Origin: JACDHG01 sp963811585
Lineage (GTDB): Bacteria; Actinomycetota; Actinomycetes; Propionibacteriales; Nocardioidaceae
DNA: 64,000 nucleotides
Direction of reading: 5' to 3'
NCBI GenBank assembly: GCA_963811585.1
Contig: CAWERR010000008.1
Coordinates: 496,001-560,000 of the forward strand
In this document: positions 47,535 to 58,687 of the stretch, piece by piece
Layout of the letters: every line of letters begins with the position of its first letter
Numbering within the stretch: the first letter of the stretch is position 1
Program-made: the position numbers and the translations under genes
The notes under the pieces: model-generated
Databases searched by the model: none
Seen by the model: the letters and a program-made list of their open reading frames with translations, nothing else
What the model was told of the DNA's origin: nothing

Positions 47535-48848
47535 TCAGCGTGGGTTCGGCCGGCGTAGCGGGTGGCATGGCGCAGGGCGTAGGCGGTGAGCTGGTAGGGC
47601 GCGACAGCGAGTCGGGGTCGCAGGGTCGACAGCTGGCGTCGGTCGCCAGCTCGCACGTCGCCGTCGATCGAGCAGCGCACGATGGCCGCCTTGCCGTCGT
47701 TGCGACAGTGACGATGTCAGACGCGCGTCGCCCTCGAACGTGGCGCGGCCGAACGTCCCGTGCGGTGGTGAACTGCTGCAGCACCGCGCCGGTCGCTGGC
47801 GTCGAGCACGGCGAGCCGGCGGGGCCGAAACCTTCGGTAGTCGGGCGATCGCGCAAGACGCGGCTGCCGTCGGCTGAGAACTCCAACGGGCGCCAGTCGC
47901 AGGTGCTCCACAGCTCGCCGACGCGTCGACGCGTTGACGACAGCTGCGGCACGTGTAGCCGTTCGGGCCTGTCATTCGGCCGTGCGGCCGCCGATCAGAT
48001 CCAGCTGCGGGCTGACCGCGGTGGCGAAGCGACGTCGGGCCACGGGTGCTCGACTTGCGCGGCTCGGCGGCGAGTCATGTCCGACGCGCCGACCACGACG
48101 GATGCCTGTCGTTCTCCGGCCGTTGAACACGACGTCACGCCGTCATGGACGCCCAGCACCTGGCTGACCGTCAGCGTCGACTCGGCGTACTACGCGGCAC
48201 CGGACGTCCGTGAGCGAGTCGGTGTCGCCAGCACTTGACGCCGGCGCGCTAGATGGTTGACGGCTCGTCGACGCTCGCTGCTCGACCCACGCCGATGGTG
48301 CCGTCGGAGTCGACCACCGGGCCGCAGTCGCCTGGTGCCCGCGGTAGAACGCAGGCCCGTCCGTGCCGTAGTCGGCGACGAGTCCGTCGGCCGAGTACCG
48401 ACCCGACGCCTCGCCGACCGGGGCGCGTCCGTCGCCGGGTGAGGCCGTCGCAGCGACAGCTCACGTGCTGGACCGTCGGCGTCGACGAACGTGCTGCCCT
48501 CGATGTACGGCACCTCGGGTCGTCGCCCGCGCCAGGTCGGCCAAGGACACGTCGATGGCCTCGGGCGGCGGCCTGCGTATGCCCATCGGTCGACGGTTGC
48601 TCCGCGTCTTCGGCCGGCGTCGCGGTCGTGGTCGCGCGGAGCTGGTCCCGATGACGTGGGCGCCGACCGGTACGGCGACGCGGCCACGGCCAGCGACGGC
48701 GGCGCCGACGCCGATCCGCCGCCGCTCGCGGATCCGGCGCGCCTGCTTGCAGGGCGCCCGCGGCGAGGTCGACGCGCGGGGCGTCGTCGGCTTGGCGCTG
48801 CAGAGCGGCTCGCGCGGAGGCTGACGTCGTCGTCGGTGCGTCGGTCAT
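47535..48848 (-). CDS. Membrane-anchored beta-propeller-like partner of the second sigma factor, frameshifted
   Basis: Starts MTDAPTTTSASARAALQRQ at an ATGA overlap with the sigma gene. A basic stretch (RRIRERRR) precedes a hydrophobic segment (about 48-68), a Pro/Arg linker and an extracellular region with VPYIEGSTFVDADG, EFSADGSRVL, VTVATDGKAAIVRCSIDGDC and CELATDAS. The last segment resembles TAIVRCTVGGACERA in the secreted protein at 13076. Reading frames change many times, so the domain call (PD40-like) is tentative. Topology and overlap suggest an anti-sigma or sensor role. Confidence 0.55.
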
Positions 48849-49418
48849 GACTCACCTCCCAGCAGGCCAGGGTCGGCCGTCAACCTCGGCCGCATCGCGG
48901 CGATGCCCGCGACGTCTGGCTCTTCACGTTGCCGACCGAGCAGCCGAGGACCGCGGCGGTGTCGGCCTCGCTGAGGTCCTCGTAGTAGCGCAGCACGACG
49001 GCTGCGCGCTGCTTGGGCGGGAGGGTCTGGACGACCTGCCACATCGCGTCGCGGCTGGCGGTATCGGGGTTGTGGCGCCCGGTCGTCGGCAGCTCGATCG
49101 GTCGAGCGCTCGTTGCGCTTCCAGGCGCGCCGCCACATGCTGGTGTTCTCGTTGACGATGATCCGGCGGACGTAGGCGTCGAGGGCGCCGCGATCGCGGA
49201 GCCGGTCCCAGGTCAGGTAGGTCTTGGCGAGCGCGGTCTGCACGAGATCCTCGGCGGTGTGGTGGTCGGAGGTCAGCAGGTAGGCGAACCGCACCAGCGC
49301 CTGCTGGCGCGCCTGCGACGTACTCGACGAAGTCCGCCTCTGCCGCGTCGGCGGCGGGGTCGGGGTCACAGCGGCCAAGCCTAAGGCGCGTCACGGGGGC
49401 AGCCGTCGCAGCGCTCAT
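48845..49418 (-). CDS. ECF RNA polymerase sigma factor, SigE family, frameshifted
   Basis: From ATG 49418 (MSAATAAPVTRLRLGR). Region 2 is intact in one frame: ALVRFAYLLTSDHHTAEDLV, QTALAKTYLTWDRLRDRGAL, DAYVRRIIVNENTSMWRRAW. Region 4 lies in others (VQTLPPKQRAAVVLRYYEDL, then AAVLGCSVGNVKSQTSRAIA), ending RPRLTADPGLLGGES. It is the same SigE family as the gene at 10254. The TGA overlaps the start of the membrane partner gene. Repeat array 2 lies 59 bases upstream of its start. Confidence 0.83.
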
Positions 49419-49476
49419 GGCCGTACCTCCTTCGCCCCCACGACGCATCGAGCGGCCCAAAAGGTTGCTTCCCCGA

Positions 49477-49725
49477 GCGCCGACTGGTCAGGTTTGCCGT
49501 GCCGAGTGGTCACGTATGCCGTGTCGAGTGGTCAGGTTTGCCGTGTCGACTGGTCAGGTTTGCCGTGCCGACTGGTCAGGTTTGCCCGTGAGCAGCAGAA
49601 GTGACCAGTCGAGGGTGCATACGTGACCAGTCGAGGGTGCATACGTGACCAGTCGAGGGTGCATACGTGACCAGTCGAGGGTGCATATGTGACCAGTGGG
49701 CGGTGCATATGTGACCAGTCGGCGT
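49477..49725. repeat. 22-bp repeat array 2, two blocks in opposite orientation
   Basis: Five direct 22-bp units (49477, 49499, 49521, 49543, 49565) with the core TCGASTGGTCASGTTTGC are followed by a 14-base spacer (49587-49600). Then come five full units and a partial one in inverse orientation (49601, 49623, 49645, 49667, 49689, partial 49711), reading GTGACCAGTCGAGGGTGCAT on the plus strand. The reverse complement of the second block carries the same core as array 1. The two blocks can pair (CGACTGGTCA with TGACCAGTCG). The array lies between the THUMP-like gene stop and the sigma factor start, both on the minus strand. Confidence 0.95.
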
Positions 49726-49729
49726 GGGG

Positions 49730-50912
49730 TCAGGGGAGTGGGTCGACCAAGAGCACCACAGCGGCTGTGGGGGTTCGGGTCACGATGAGGGTGGCGGGAT
49801 TGCTTCCGGTCAGCGCGAGCCTTTTGCGCAGCGCCTCGGGGGTGACCTCGACTCCGCGCTTCTTGATCGTCAGCGGGCCGATGTCGCGCTCGCGCAGGGC
49901 GGCTCGCAGCAGCTTCTCCCGGAACGGCAGCACCGCCCGACGGCGTACGCCCGGGCAAACGGCGTGCGCACCTCGCGGTCGGACGAGACGTACGCGAGGT
50001 GCGGGTCGAGCAGCCAGCCGTCGACCGCTGCGAACGCCGTCACCAGATGCGCGCGGACCACGGCGTCGTCGGGCTCGTAGACGAACCGGCCGACTGCCCG
50101 CACGGCGGGCACAGCACTGGGAGGCGCCGGGTCGGCGTCGGTCGAGCTGTCAGCCGACGCCGTCGGACCGCAGCACGGTCGCCCGCCGGCGTAGTCGACG
50201 GGCCGCCTCGACCACAGCGCCGCCTCGCGCAGCTGCCCGTCGAGGCTGACCCACTCGGCCTCGACGCCGTCGGGGACGAGCTCGTGCGGGAGCCCGGCGC
50301 CAGCTTGACGACGGCCGTCGCCGGCGAGCAGCTCCTCGACGAACGACCACGGTGGCGAGTAGGCCGCCGGGTCGAAGACTCGGCCAGGCGGCCCGCGCCG
50401 GGCCGGATCGGCGAACACGATGTCGTGCTCGTCCCGTGGCTGCTCGTCGGCCACGGCGCTCGAACACCCTGCCCGCGCGGTCCAGGGCAGTCAGGTTCGC
50501 CTGCGCGACCGCCGCCGTGAGCGGATCGAGCTCGACGCCGCGCACGCGAGTGCCGGTGCGGGCGAAGGCGAGCAGGTCCGCGCCGATCCCGCACCCGAGG
50601 TCGAGCACCGACGATGCCCCGGCGCGACCACCCGGCCGGCCCGGTGGGCGGCGACCGGTCGCGGTGGCCTGCTCGAGCCCCGCCGGCGTGAAGAACAGCC
50701 GCTCGGCGTCGGCGCCCGAACTTGGCGCGCGCCCGCGTCGCAGGGCCACCTGGGTCATCGCCGCCGCGACGTACGCAGGGTCGTGCGAGGCGCGCAACCG
50801 GCGCCCGACGGAGAGCTCGGCTGCGCCGTCGGATGCCGCCTCGACCTCGGCGAGCAGAGCCTGGCCGGCCGTGCTGCGCAAGAACTCGAAGGTCGCGCAT
50901 CCACTCGTGCAT
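49730..50912 (-). CDS. THUMP-like domain class I methyltransferase, frameshifted
   Basis: N-terminus MHEWMRDL then FLRSTAGQALLAEVEAASDG, a helical region (VGRRLRASHDPAYVAAAMTQ), GADAERLFFTPAGLEQAT, SAM motif I VLDLGCGIGADLLAFARTG and GVELDPLTAAVAQANL. The catalytic-type motif is DIVFADPARRGPPGRVFDPA. The C-terminal THUMP-like part ends LTIKKRGVEVTPEALRKRLA and AVVLLVDPLP. This conserved actinobacterial protein has an unproven, probably RNA, substrate. It occurs beside the tsaD-groES region in relatives. Frame changes occur near 50900, 50500 and 49940. The stop adjoins repeat array 2. Confidence 0.8.
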
Positions 50913-50963
50913 GCTCGCAGACCCTGCCGAGACAGGCGGCGATCCCCACGTCGAGCCCGGTGA

Positions 50964-50990
50964 CTGGCACTCGGCTTGACCGAGTGCTAA
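50964..50990. promoter_or_regulatory. CIRCE operator 1 (HrcA site) for groES-groEL
   Basis: CTGGCACTC, nine-base spacer, GAGTGCTAA. The right half matches the CIRCE consensus exactly and the left half differs at two bases. It overlaps the -35 box of the groES promoter, as expected for HrcA repression released by heat. Confidence 0.85.
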
Positions 50991-51004
50991 CCGCGGTCTA
51001 GATT
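50976..51004 (+). promoter_or_regulatory. groES promoter
   Basis: TTGACC at 50976-50981 and TAGATT at 50999-51004 with 17 bases between. The -35 box lies in the spacer of CIRCE 1, and CIRCE 2 starts six bases after the -10 box. Confidence 0.75.
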
Positions 51005-51009
51005 CGGTG

Positions 51010-51034
51010 TTGGCACTCTCGACCTGAGTGTGCC
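51010..51034. promoter_or_regulatory. CIRCE-like operator 2 with 7-base spacer
   Basis: TTGGCACTC and its exact complement GAGTGCCAA are separated by seven bases instead of the nine of normal CIRCE. It lies in the transcribed leader, 111 bases before groES. It is either a second HrcA site or, as RNA, a leader hairpin. Confidence 0.7.
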
Positions 51035-51144
51035 AACCGCGAGAGAGTCACGACCACCCGCGACGGCGTGACCTGATCGCATCCATCAATCCATGTTCAT
51101 GCAACACTCCATCATCTCATCGAAGTGAAAGGTGAGGTCAGCAC

Positions 51145-51441
51145 GTGTCTGTCAGCATCAAGCCGCTCGAAGACCGCATTCTCGTCCGCACGCTCGAAGC
51201 CGAGCAGACCACGGCCTCCGGCCTGGTCATCCCCGACACCGCCAAGGAGAAGCCCCAGGAGGGCGAAGTCCTCTCGGTGGGTCCGGGACGCATCGACGAC
51301 AGCGGCAACCGGGTCCCCCTCGACATCTCCGTGGGCGACACCGTCATCTACAGCAAGTACGGCGGCACCGAGGTCAAGTACTCGGGCGAGGAGTACCTCA
51401 TCCTCTCCGCGCGCGACGTCCTCGCCGTCGTCACCAAGTAG
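51145..51441 (+). CDS. groES: Co-chaperonin GroES (Hsp10)
   Basis: 98 residues, uninterrupted. It starts SVSIKPLEDRILVRTLEAEQ, carries the mobile loop ETTASGLVIPDTAKEKPQEG-type sequence (TTASGLVIPDTAKEKPQEG) that binds GroEL, and ends LILSARDVLAVVTK. GTG 51145 with a GAAAGGTGAGG RBS. It caps the GroEL chamber during ATP-driven folding. It is regulated by the CIRCE elements upstream and is one of the few genes after 34 kb without any frame change. Confidence 0.97.
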   Translation: MSVSIKPLEDRILVRTLEAEQTTASGLVIPDTAKEKPQEGEVLSVGPGRIDDSGNRVPLDISVGDTVIYSKYGGTEVKYSGEEYLILSARDVLAVVTK

Positions 51442-51514
51442 GTCATCCACCAACGCCAGCGCCCCGGCGGTCCGTACGTTCCGTCCGGTCACCGGGGCTC
51501 TGCCGTCCTCCGAG

Positions 51515-51561
51515 TTGTCAGACACCCGGCGCCGCTGCCAGCGGGCCACGATGTCTGACAA
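51515..51561 (+). promoter_or_regulatory. Inverted repeat in the groES-groEL spacer
   Basis: TTGTCAGACA at 51515-51524 and its exact complement TGTCTGACAA at 51552-51561 flank a 27-base GC-rich loop. The right arm lies 29 bases before the groEL ATG. A weaker stem (GCCCCGG 51461-51467 with CCGGGGC 51492-51498) precedes it. It may shape the 149-base intercistronic RNA (attenuation or processing); no function is known to me. Confidence 0.6.
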
Positions 51562-51590
51562 GTCGGCCGAGAGACGCATGAAGGAAACCA

Positions 51591-53217
<1,627 letters not shown>

Positions 53218-53256
53218 GTCACTGATCTGACGTCGGCCTGATCGACCGTCAGGGCT

Positions 53257-53285
53257 CGGCACCGAGCCGTCTGCGCTCGGTGCCG
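53257..53285 (+). terminator. Terminator hairpin after groEL
   Basis: CGGCACCGAGC at 53257-53267 and its complement GCTCGGTGCCG at 53275-53285 form an 11-bp stem with a 7-base loop, 40 bases after the groEL stop. No T run follows. Between it and the sigma gene at 53460 is a 13-base direct repeat (CCGTGACGATTCG at 53377 and 53429) that may be part of the sigD promoter region. Confidence 0.7.
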
Positions 53286-53459
53286 CGGCCGATCGTTCGT
53301 GCTGCATCAGACTGCGGTAACTGAGCGGACGGTCCGACGTCGAGATCAGCATGCAGGCATCGCTTGGCAACGAAATCCGTGACGATTCGCCGGGACGCTC
53401 GCACCGCGACCGGCGTGCCAGTCTTAGCCCGTGACGATTCGGGGGTCGAACGCGACCAG

Positions 53460-54035
53460 GTGTCGGCACCGCTCGCATCCGATCTGAGCAGCCTCGCGAT
53501 GGCGGCCCAGCTCGGCGGCAAGAGCGAGGTCGAGGCCCTGCTCGAGCGCGTCCGGCTCATCGCGCACCGCTACACCCGGGCCCGGCTCGGCGGCTACCCC
53601 GGCGGTCCGCAGCTCTGTGACGACGTCGCCCAGGACGATCTGCCTCGCCGTGCTCGCGGCGCTGCCGCGCTATCGCGACCGCAGCCGGCCGTTCGAGGCG
53701 TTCGTGCACGGCGTCGCGTCGCGCAAGGTCGCCGACGCGCAGCGGGCGCTGGCCCGCCACCCCGCTGCCCACCGACGAGTTCCCCGACGAGGTCGACGAC
53801 GACGCCGACGCCCGAGGACCGCGCCGTCCGGGCCAGCGAGGTCGAGTCTGGCCACGTCGCTGCTCGCCAGCTGCCCGAGAAGCTGCGCCGAGGTGATGGT
53901 GCTGCGGGTCGGCGCCGGGCTGTCGGCCGAGGAGACCGGCGCTGCTCTGGGGATGACGGCCGGCGCGGTCCGGGTCGCCCAGCACCGCGCGCTGACCAAG
54001 ATGCGACAGCTCGCCCAGACGCGAGCAGGAGGTGA
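53460..54035 (+). CDS. sigD: RNA polymerase sigma factor, SigD/ShbA type, frameshifted
   Basis: About 190 residues after correction: VSAPLASDLSSLAMAAQLGG, VEALLERVRLIAHRYTRARL, VAQDICLAVLAALPRYRDRS (region 2), FEAFVHGVASRKVADAQRAL, SLPEKLREVMVLRVGAGLSA and GMTAGAVRVAQHRALTKMRQ (region 4). Extra bases lie between intact codons such as Asp and Ile near 53640. GTG 53460 is the likely start. The position between groEL and guaB and the following RsdA-like gene match the sigD locus of mycobacteria and the shbA-type locus of other actinobacteria. Confidence 0.83.
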   Translation: MSAPLASDLSSLAMAAQLGGKSEVEALLERVRLIAHRYTRARLGGYPGGPQLCDDVAQDDLPRRARGAAALSRPQPAVRGVRARRRVAQGRRRAAGAGPPPRCPPTSSPTRSTTTPTPEDRAVRASEVESGHVAARQLPEKLRRGDGAAGRRRAVGRGDRRCSGDDGRRGPGRPAPRADQDATARPDASRR

Positions 54036-54039
54036 GCTC

Positions 54040-55074
54040 ATGACTGACGACGCTTGCTGCAACTCGCCGCGACCGACGCGCTGCTCGACCGCGCTGGCCA
54101 GCGACGGCGACGCCGTCCGACCGGCGACCCGGTCCTCGACGCGCTGGCTGGCTGGGTCGCCGAGATCACGTCGCACCCGGTGCCCGAGGTCGCGGATCGG
54201 CAGCTGCCGGCAGTCGCCGTGCACGCGACGACCGCGCACGCACCGCAGCCTGGCGGGTCGCCGCGACGGCGATCGTGCGTGACCGCGATGTCGTCGTCCG
54301 GCATCGCCGCCGCCGCACGGGTGACCCGCTCGCGCCGTTCAACTACGTCGCCAAGCACGCTCGGACGACCTCGCGCCACGTCGACCGCGGAGACCGACCA
54401 GAGCTCGGCGGTCGCCGGCGACCGGCGATCGAGCCAGCTCGCGCCAGCCAGAGCGCTCGCGCCGGCTCTCGACGGCAGGCGCTGCCGACGGCTCTGCCCA
54501 GCCGACGATCGGCCTGCCGGACCGCGACCGAGAGCCCGCGTACGACGTCGCCGCCGAGCCGCCGACCGCTGAGCTACGTCTGACCAGGATCCTGCCGACG
54601 TACGACCCGACGATGCGGCCGGCGTGACAGCCCGACGGCGACACTGACGCGGACCAGACCGTCCCGGCACGACTGACGAAGCCGAGCGCCGATCGCCGAC
54701 CCCGTCGTCGAGCCCGCCGGCGACGAGACGCCGCCCGACGCCGACGCCCCCGATCCCGACGACGACGCCGGCAGACGGACAGCCGACCAGCCAGCCGCGA
54801 CGACCCCAGCGACCCGCCGCCCGACACGGAGCCCCAGCCTGAACCCGAGCCCGAGCCTGAACCCGCAGCCCGAGCCGGCTCCGTCAGACCGACCCGTCGA
54901 CCGGACCCGCAGACCGACCCACCGGCAGCGACCCGATGCCGGACGCCTGGCCGCGATGCCAGCGCGAAGACGCCGCCGCCCAGTGACGCCGCGACGACCA
55001 CCGACTGGCCGACGGCATCGCCGGCTCGGCGCGGAGCGGCGAAGGTCGACCGCGGCACCGCCGCCGTACGATAG
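54040..55074 (+). CDS. RsdA-like anti-sigma-D factor with long disordered tail, frameshifted
   Basis: ATG 54040 follows an AGGAGGTGAG RBS overlapping the sigma gene end. Reconstructed start: MTDDALLQLAATDALLDALA, then PTGDPVLDALAGWVAEITSH, which matches the short sigma-binding region of RsdA. A membrane segment follows (VATAIVVATMSSSGIAAA-like), then DPLAPFNYVAKHA and a long region rich in Pro, Asp, Glu and Thr (about 54650-54950). The stop is taken as TAG 55074 just before guaB. Such factors hold SigD at the membrane until proteolysis. Frames change often, so the tail sequence is unreliable. Confidence 0.62.
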
Positions 55075-55078
55075 GCCC

Positions 55079-56606
55079 ATGATCTCAGACGCCGGCCGGG
55101 GTGCCCGACAAGTTCGCGACGCTGGGCCTGACGTTCGACGACGTCCTGCTGCTGCCCGGTGAGACCGACGTGGTCCCCGAGCGAGATCGACACCACGACG
55201 CGGCTGACCCGCGACCTCGAGCATCAAGGTTCCGCTGCTCTCGAGTGCGATGGACACCGTCACCGAGTCCCGGATGGCGATCGCGATGGCCCGCCAGGGC
55301 GGCCTCGGCGTCCTGCACCGCAACCTGTCGGTCGAGGACCAGGCCTACCAGGTCGACCTGGTGAAGCGGACCCAGACCGGCATCATCTCCAAGCCCGTCA
55401 CGATCGGCCCGGACGGCACGCTCGAGGAGCTCGACCAGATCTGCGGCCAGTACCGCGTCTCCGGTCTGCCGGTCGTCGACGACGACGACCGGCTGCTCGG
55501 CATCATCACCAACCGCGACCTGCGCTTCGTCCCGGTCGCCGAGTGGGCGACCACCAAGGTCGACGAAGTGATGACGCCGATGCCGCTCATCACCGGCCCC
55601 GAGGGCATCAGCTCGCGACGAGGCGACCGCGCTGCTGCGCAAGCACAAGCGCGAGCGGCTGCCGCTCGTCGACGACGAGGGCCGGCTCGGTCGGGCTCGA
55701 TCACGGTCAAGGACTTCGTGAAGTCCGAGCAGTTCCCGCACGCCACGCAAGGACGCCGACGGCCGGCTGCATGGTCGGCGCCGCGATCGGCTACTTCGGC
55801 GATGCCTGGGAGCGGGCCACGACGCTGGTCGAGGCCGGCGTCGACGTGCTCGTCGCCGACACCGCGCACGGCCACGTCCGCCTGCTGCTCGACATGGTGC
55901 GCCGGCTCAAGACCGACCCGGCGACCAGGCACGTGCAGGTGATCGGCGGCAACGTCGCCACCCGCGCCGGCGCGCAGGCGTTCGTCGACGCCGGCGTCGA
56001 CGCGGTCAAGGTCGGCGTCGGGCCCGGCTCGATCTGCACCACGCGGATCGTCGCCGGCGTCGGCGTGCCCCAGGTGACGGCGATCTACGACGCGTGCGCT
56101 GGCCTGCAAGCCGGCCGGCGTCCCCGTCATCGGCGACGGCGGGCTGCAGTACTCCGGCGACATCGCCAAGGCGATCGTCGCCGGCGCCGACTCGGTGATG
56201 GTCGGCTCGCTGCTGGCCGGCTGCGAGGAGAGCCCGGGCGACCTGGTCTTCGTCAACGGCAAGCAGTTCAAGACCTACCGCGGGATGGGCTCGCTGGGCG
56301 CGATGGCGTCGCGTGGCAAGAAGTCGTACTCCAAGGACCGCTACTTCCAGGCCGAGGTCGAGAGCGACGACATGATCGTGCCCGAGGGCATCGAGGGCCA
56401 GGTCGCCTACCGCGGCCCGCTGTCGGCGGTCGCGCACCAGATGATCGGCGGCCTGCGCCAGTCGATGTTCTACGTCGGCGCCCGCACGATCCCGGAGCTG
56501 CAGGAGCGCGGCCAGTTCATCCGGATCACGTCGGCGGGCCTCAAGGAGTCGCACCCGCACGACATCGCAGATGACCGTCGAGGCCCCCAACTACTCCGGC
56601 CGCTGA
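55079..56606 (+). CDS. guaB: IMP dehydrogenase, frameshifted
   Basis: Oxidises IMP to XMP, the committed step of GMP synthesis. FATLGLTFDDVLLLPGETDV, SSAMDTVTESRMAIAMARQG, GGLGVLHRNLSVEDQA, two CBS segments (SGLPVVDDDDRLLGIITNRD), the NAD loop, catalytic Cys loop GVGPGSICTTRIVAGVGVPQ, flap YRGMGSLGAM and final HDIQMTVEAPNYSGR are present. Extra single bases between codons occur at 55182, 55219, 55748 and 56567 among others. Corrected length about 500 residues is normal. guaB3 follows 40 bases later. Confidence 0.93.
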
Positions 56607-56645
56607 GCCGCCAGCCGCGGCCGATACGCAGCAGGAGCGGTGCAC

Positions 56646-57756
56646 ATGGACATCGAGATCGGCCGGGCCAAGCGCGGCCGCCGCGCCTACTCCTTCGACG
56701 ACATCGCGATCGTGCCGAGCCGGCGTACCCGTGACCCCGAAGAGGTGTCGGTCGCCTGGCAGATCGACGCCTACCGGTTCGAGATCCCGGTGCTGGCCGC
56801 GCCGATGGACTCGGTGATGTCGCCCGACACGGCGATCGCGTTCGGCAAGGCCGGCGGCCTCGGCGTGCTCGACCTCGAGGGCCTGTGGACCCGCTACGAC
56901 GACCCGGTGCCGCTGCTGCAGGAGGTCGCCGAGCTGCAGGGTCACGATGCGACCCGGCGGCTGCAGGAGATCTACGCCGAGCCGATCATGCCCGACCTGA
57001 TGGTCGCAGCGGGTCAAGGAGATGCGCGACTCCGGCGATCACCGTCGCCGGGCGCGCTGTCGCCGCAGCGGACCAAGGAGCACGCCCAGTCGGTGATCGC
57101 GGCCGGGCTCGACCTGTTCGTCATCCGCGGCACGACGGTCTCGGCCGAGCACGTCTCGGGCCAGGCCGAGCCGCTCAACCTCAAGCAGTTCATCTACGAG
57201 CTCGACGTGCCCGTCATCGTCGGCGGCTGCGCGACCCACCAGGCGGCGCTGCACCTGATGCGGACCGGGCGCGGCCGGCGTGCTCGTCGGCTTCGGCGGC
57301 GGCGCGGCGCACACGACCCGTACCGTGCTCGGGGCTGTCGGTGCCGATGGCGACCGCGGTCGCCGACGTCGCGGCGGCGCGGCGCGACTACCTCGACGAG
57401 TCGGGCGGTCGCTACGTGCACGTGATCGCCGACGGCTCGATCGGCAAGCAGCGGCGACATCGCCAAGGCGATCGCCTGCGGCGCCGACGCGGTGATGATC
57501 GGCTCGCCGCTGGCCCGGGCCAAGGAGGCGCCCGGGCGAGGCTTCCACTGGGGTGCCGAGGCGCGGCACGCCGTCGTTGCCGCGCGGCGAGCGGGTCGAG
57601 ATCGGCACCGTCGGCACGCTCGACCAGATCCTGCACGGGCCGTCGCTCGTCTCCGACGGCACGATGAACCTGGTCGGCGCCCTCAAGCGCTCGATGGCCA
57701 CCACCGGCTACACCGAGCTCAAGGAGTTCCAGCGCGTCGAGGTCATCGTCCAGTGA
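56646..57756 (+). CDS. guaB3: GuaB3 family IMP dehydrogenase-related protein, frameshifted
   Basis: Starts MDIEIGRAKRGRRAYSFDDI, diagnostic for the GuaB3 group. Then VLAAPMDSVMSPDTAIAFGK, EPLNLKQFIYELDVPVIVGG, GVLVGFGGGAAHTTRTVLG (loop in the place of the IMPDH catalytic loop), YVHVIADGSIG and FHWGAEARHAVVPRGERVEI-like, ending KEFQRVEVIVQ. It lacks CBS domains and the SICTTR Cys loop of GuaB. GuaB3 proteins are frequent in actinobacteria and some have been linked to GMP reductase activity. It accompanies guaB as usual. ATG 56646 is preferred to GTG 56640. Confidence 0.88.
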
Positions 57757-57794
57757 CGCCGATGTGGCAGATGGCCGCAGTCGACGGGATCGCC

Positions 57795-58687
57795 ATGGCT
57801 GCCAGCTCGAAGCCGCTGCGGGTGGCTGCGGTCCAGGCGGAGTCGGTCGCCGGCGACGTCGAGCGCAACGTCGCGACCGCGGCCGCTGGGTGGAGAAGGC
57901 TGCCGCGCGAGGGTGCGCGGCTCGTCGTGCTGCCGGAGCTGTTCATCCCGGGCTACGACCCGGAGACCCTTGCGCAGCAGGCCGGACCGGGTCGACGTGA
58001 CGCCGACGACCGCTCGGCTCGCACCGCTCGCCGAGGCCGCGCGAGACGCCGGCGTTGACGCGTCGTGGTCGGCGCATCGGTGCGCGGCGCCGGACGGCGC
58101 CAGATCCCTTGCCCTGTTGGGTTCTCGCCCCGGGGCACGTCCGACGGCGTACGCCAAGCAGCACCTCTGGGACGCCGAGCGCGGCATCTTCACGCCGGCG
58201 ACGCACGGCGCGACCGTCGTGCTCGACGGCTGGCCGCTCGGGCTGGGCATCTGCTACGACGGCTGCTTCCCCGAGCACGCGCGGGCCGCGACCGACGACG
58301 GTGCGCTCGCCTACGTCTGCCCGTCGGCGTACGTCGTCGGCAGCGAGCACCGGCGCGACCTCTACTACGCCGCCCGGGCGATCGACAACGGCATCTACTG
58401 GTGATGGCCGGGCTGGTCGGGCGGTGCGGCGACCTCGAGTTCAGCGGCGGCACGGCGATCTACGACCCGCAGGGCCGAGCCGTCGCCCGCGTCGAGTCGG
58501 GCGAGGGGATGGCGTCGCCGACCTCGACCGCGCCGCGATCGACGAGGCGCGACGGATCAACCCGTACGAGCGCGACCGCGTCGACGACCGAGTGCCGGAC
58601 CGGGTCGGTCCTTACGCTTGGCTAGACATCTACGGTCGTGACGGCTGTGTAACGCTTCGGACGGCCGCAAGACATGACGGGACATGA
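57795..58687 (+). CDS. Carbon-nitrogen hydrolase (nitrilase superfamily), frameshifted
   Basis: About 285 residues with the Glu-Lys-Cys triad: Glu in LVVLPELFIPGYDPETL, Lys in TAYAKQHLWDAERGIF and Cys in GLGICYDGCFPEHARAA. Other conserved parts are RVAAVQAESVAGDVERNV, SAYVVGSEHRRDLYYAARAI and LVGRCGDLEFSGGTAIYDP. It is an amidase or nitrilase with unassigned substrate. ATG 57795 is preferred, with an alternative at 57764. The stop overlaps the next ATG as ATGA, so the two genes are coupled. Confidence 0.85.

Noticed and set aside
46490..48238. Single 582-codon plus-strand gene covering tsaD and beyond
   Set aside because: Only part of the frame is TsaD; the 3' half is antisense to the sigma partner gene, and TsaD ends at 47522 in another frame.
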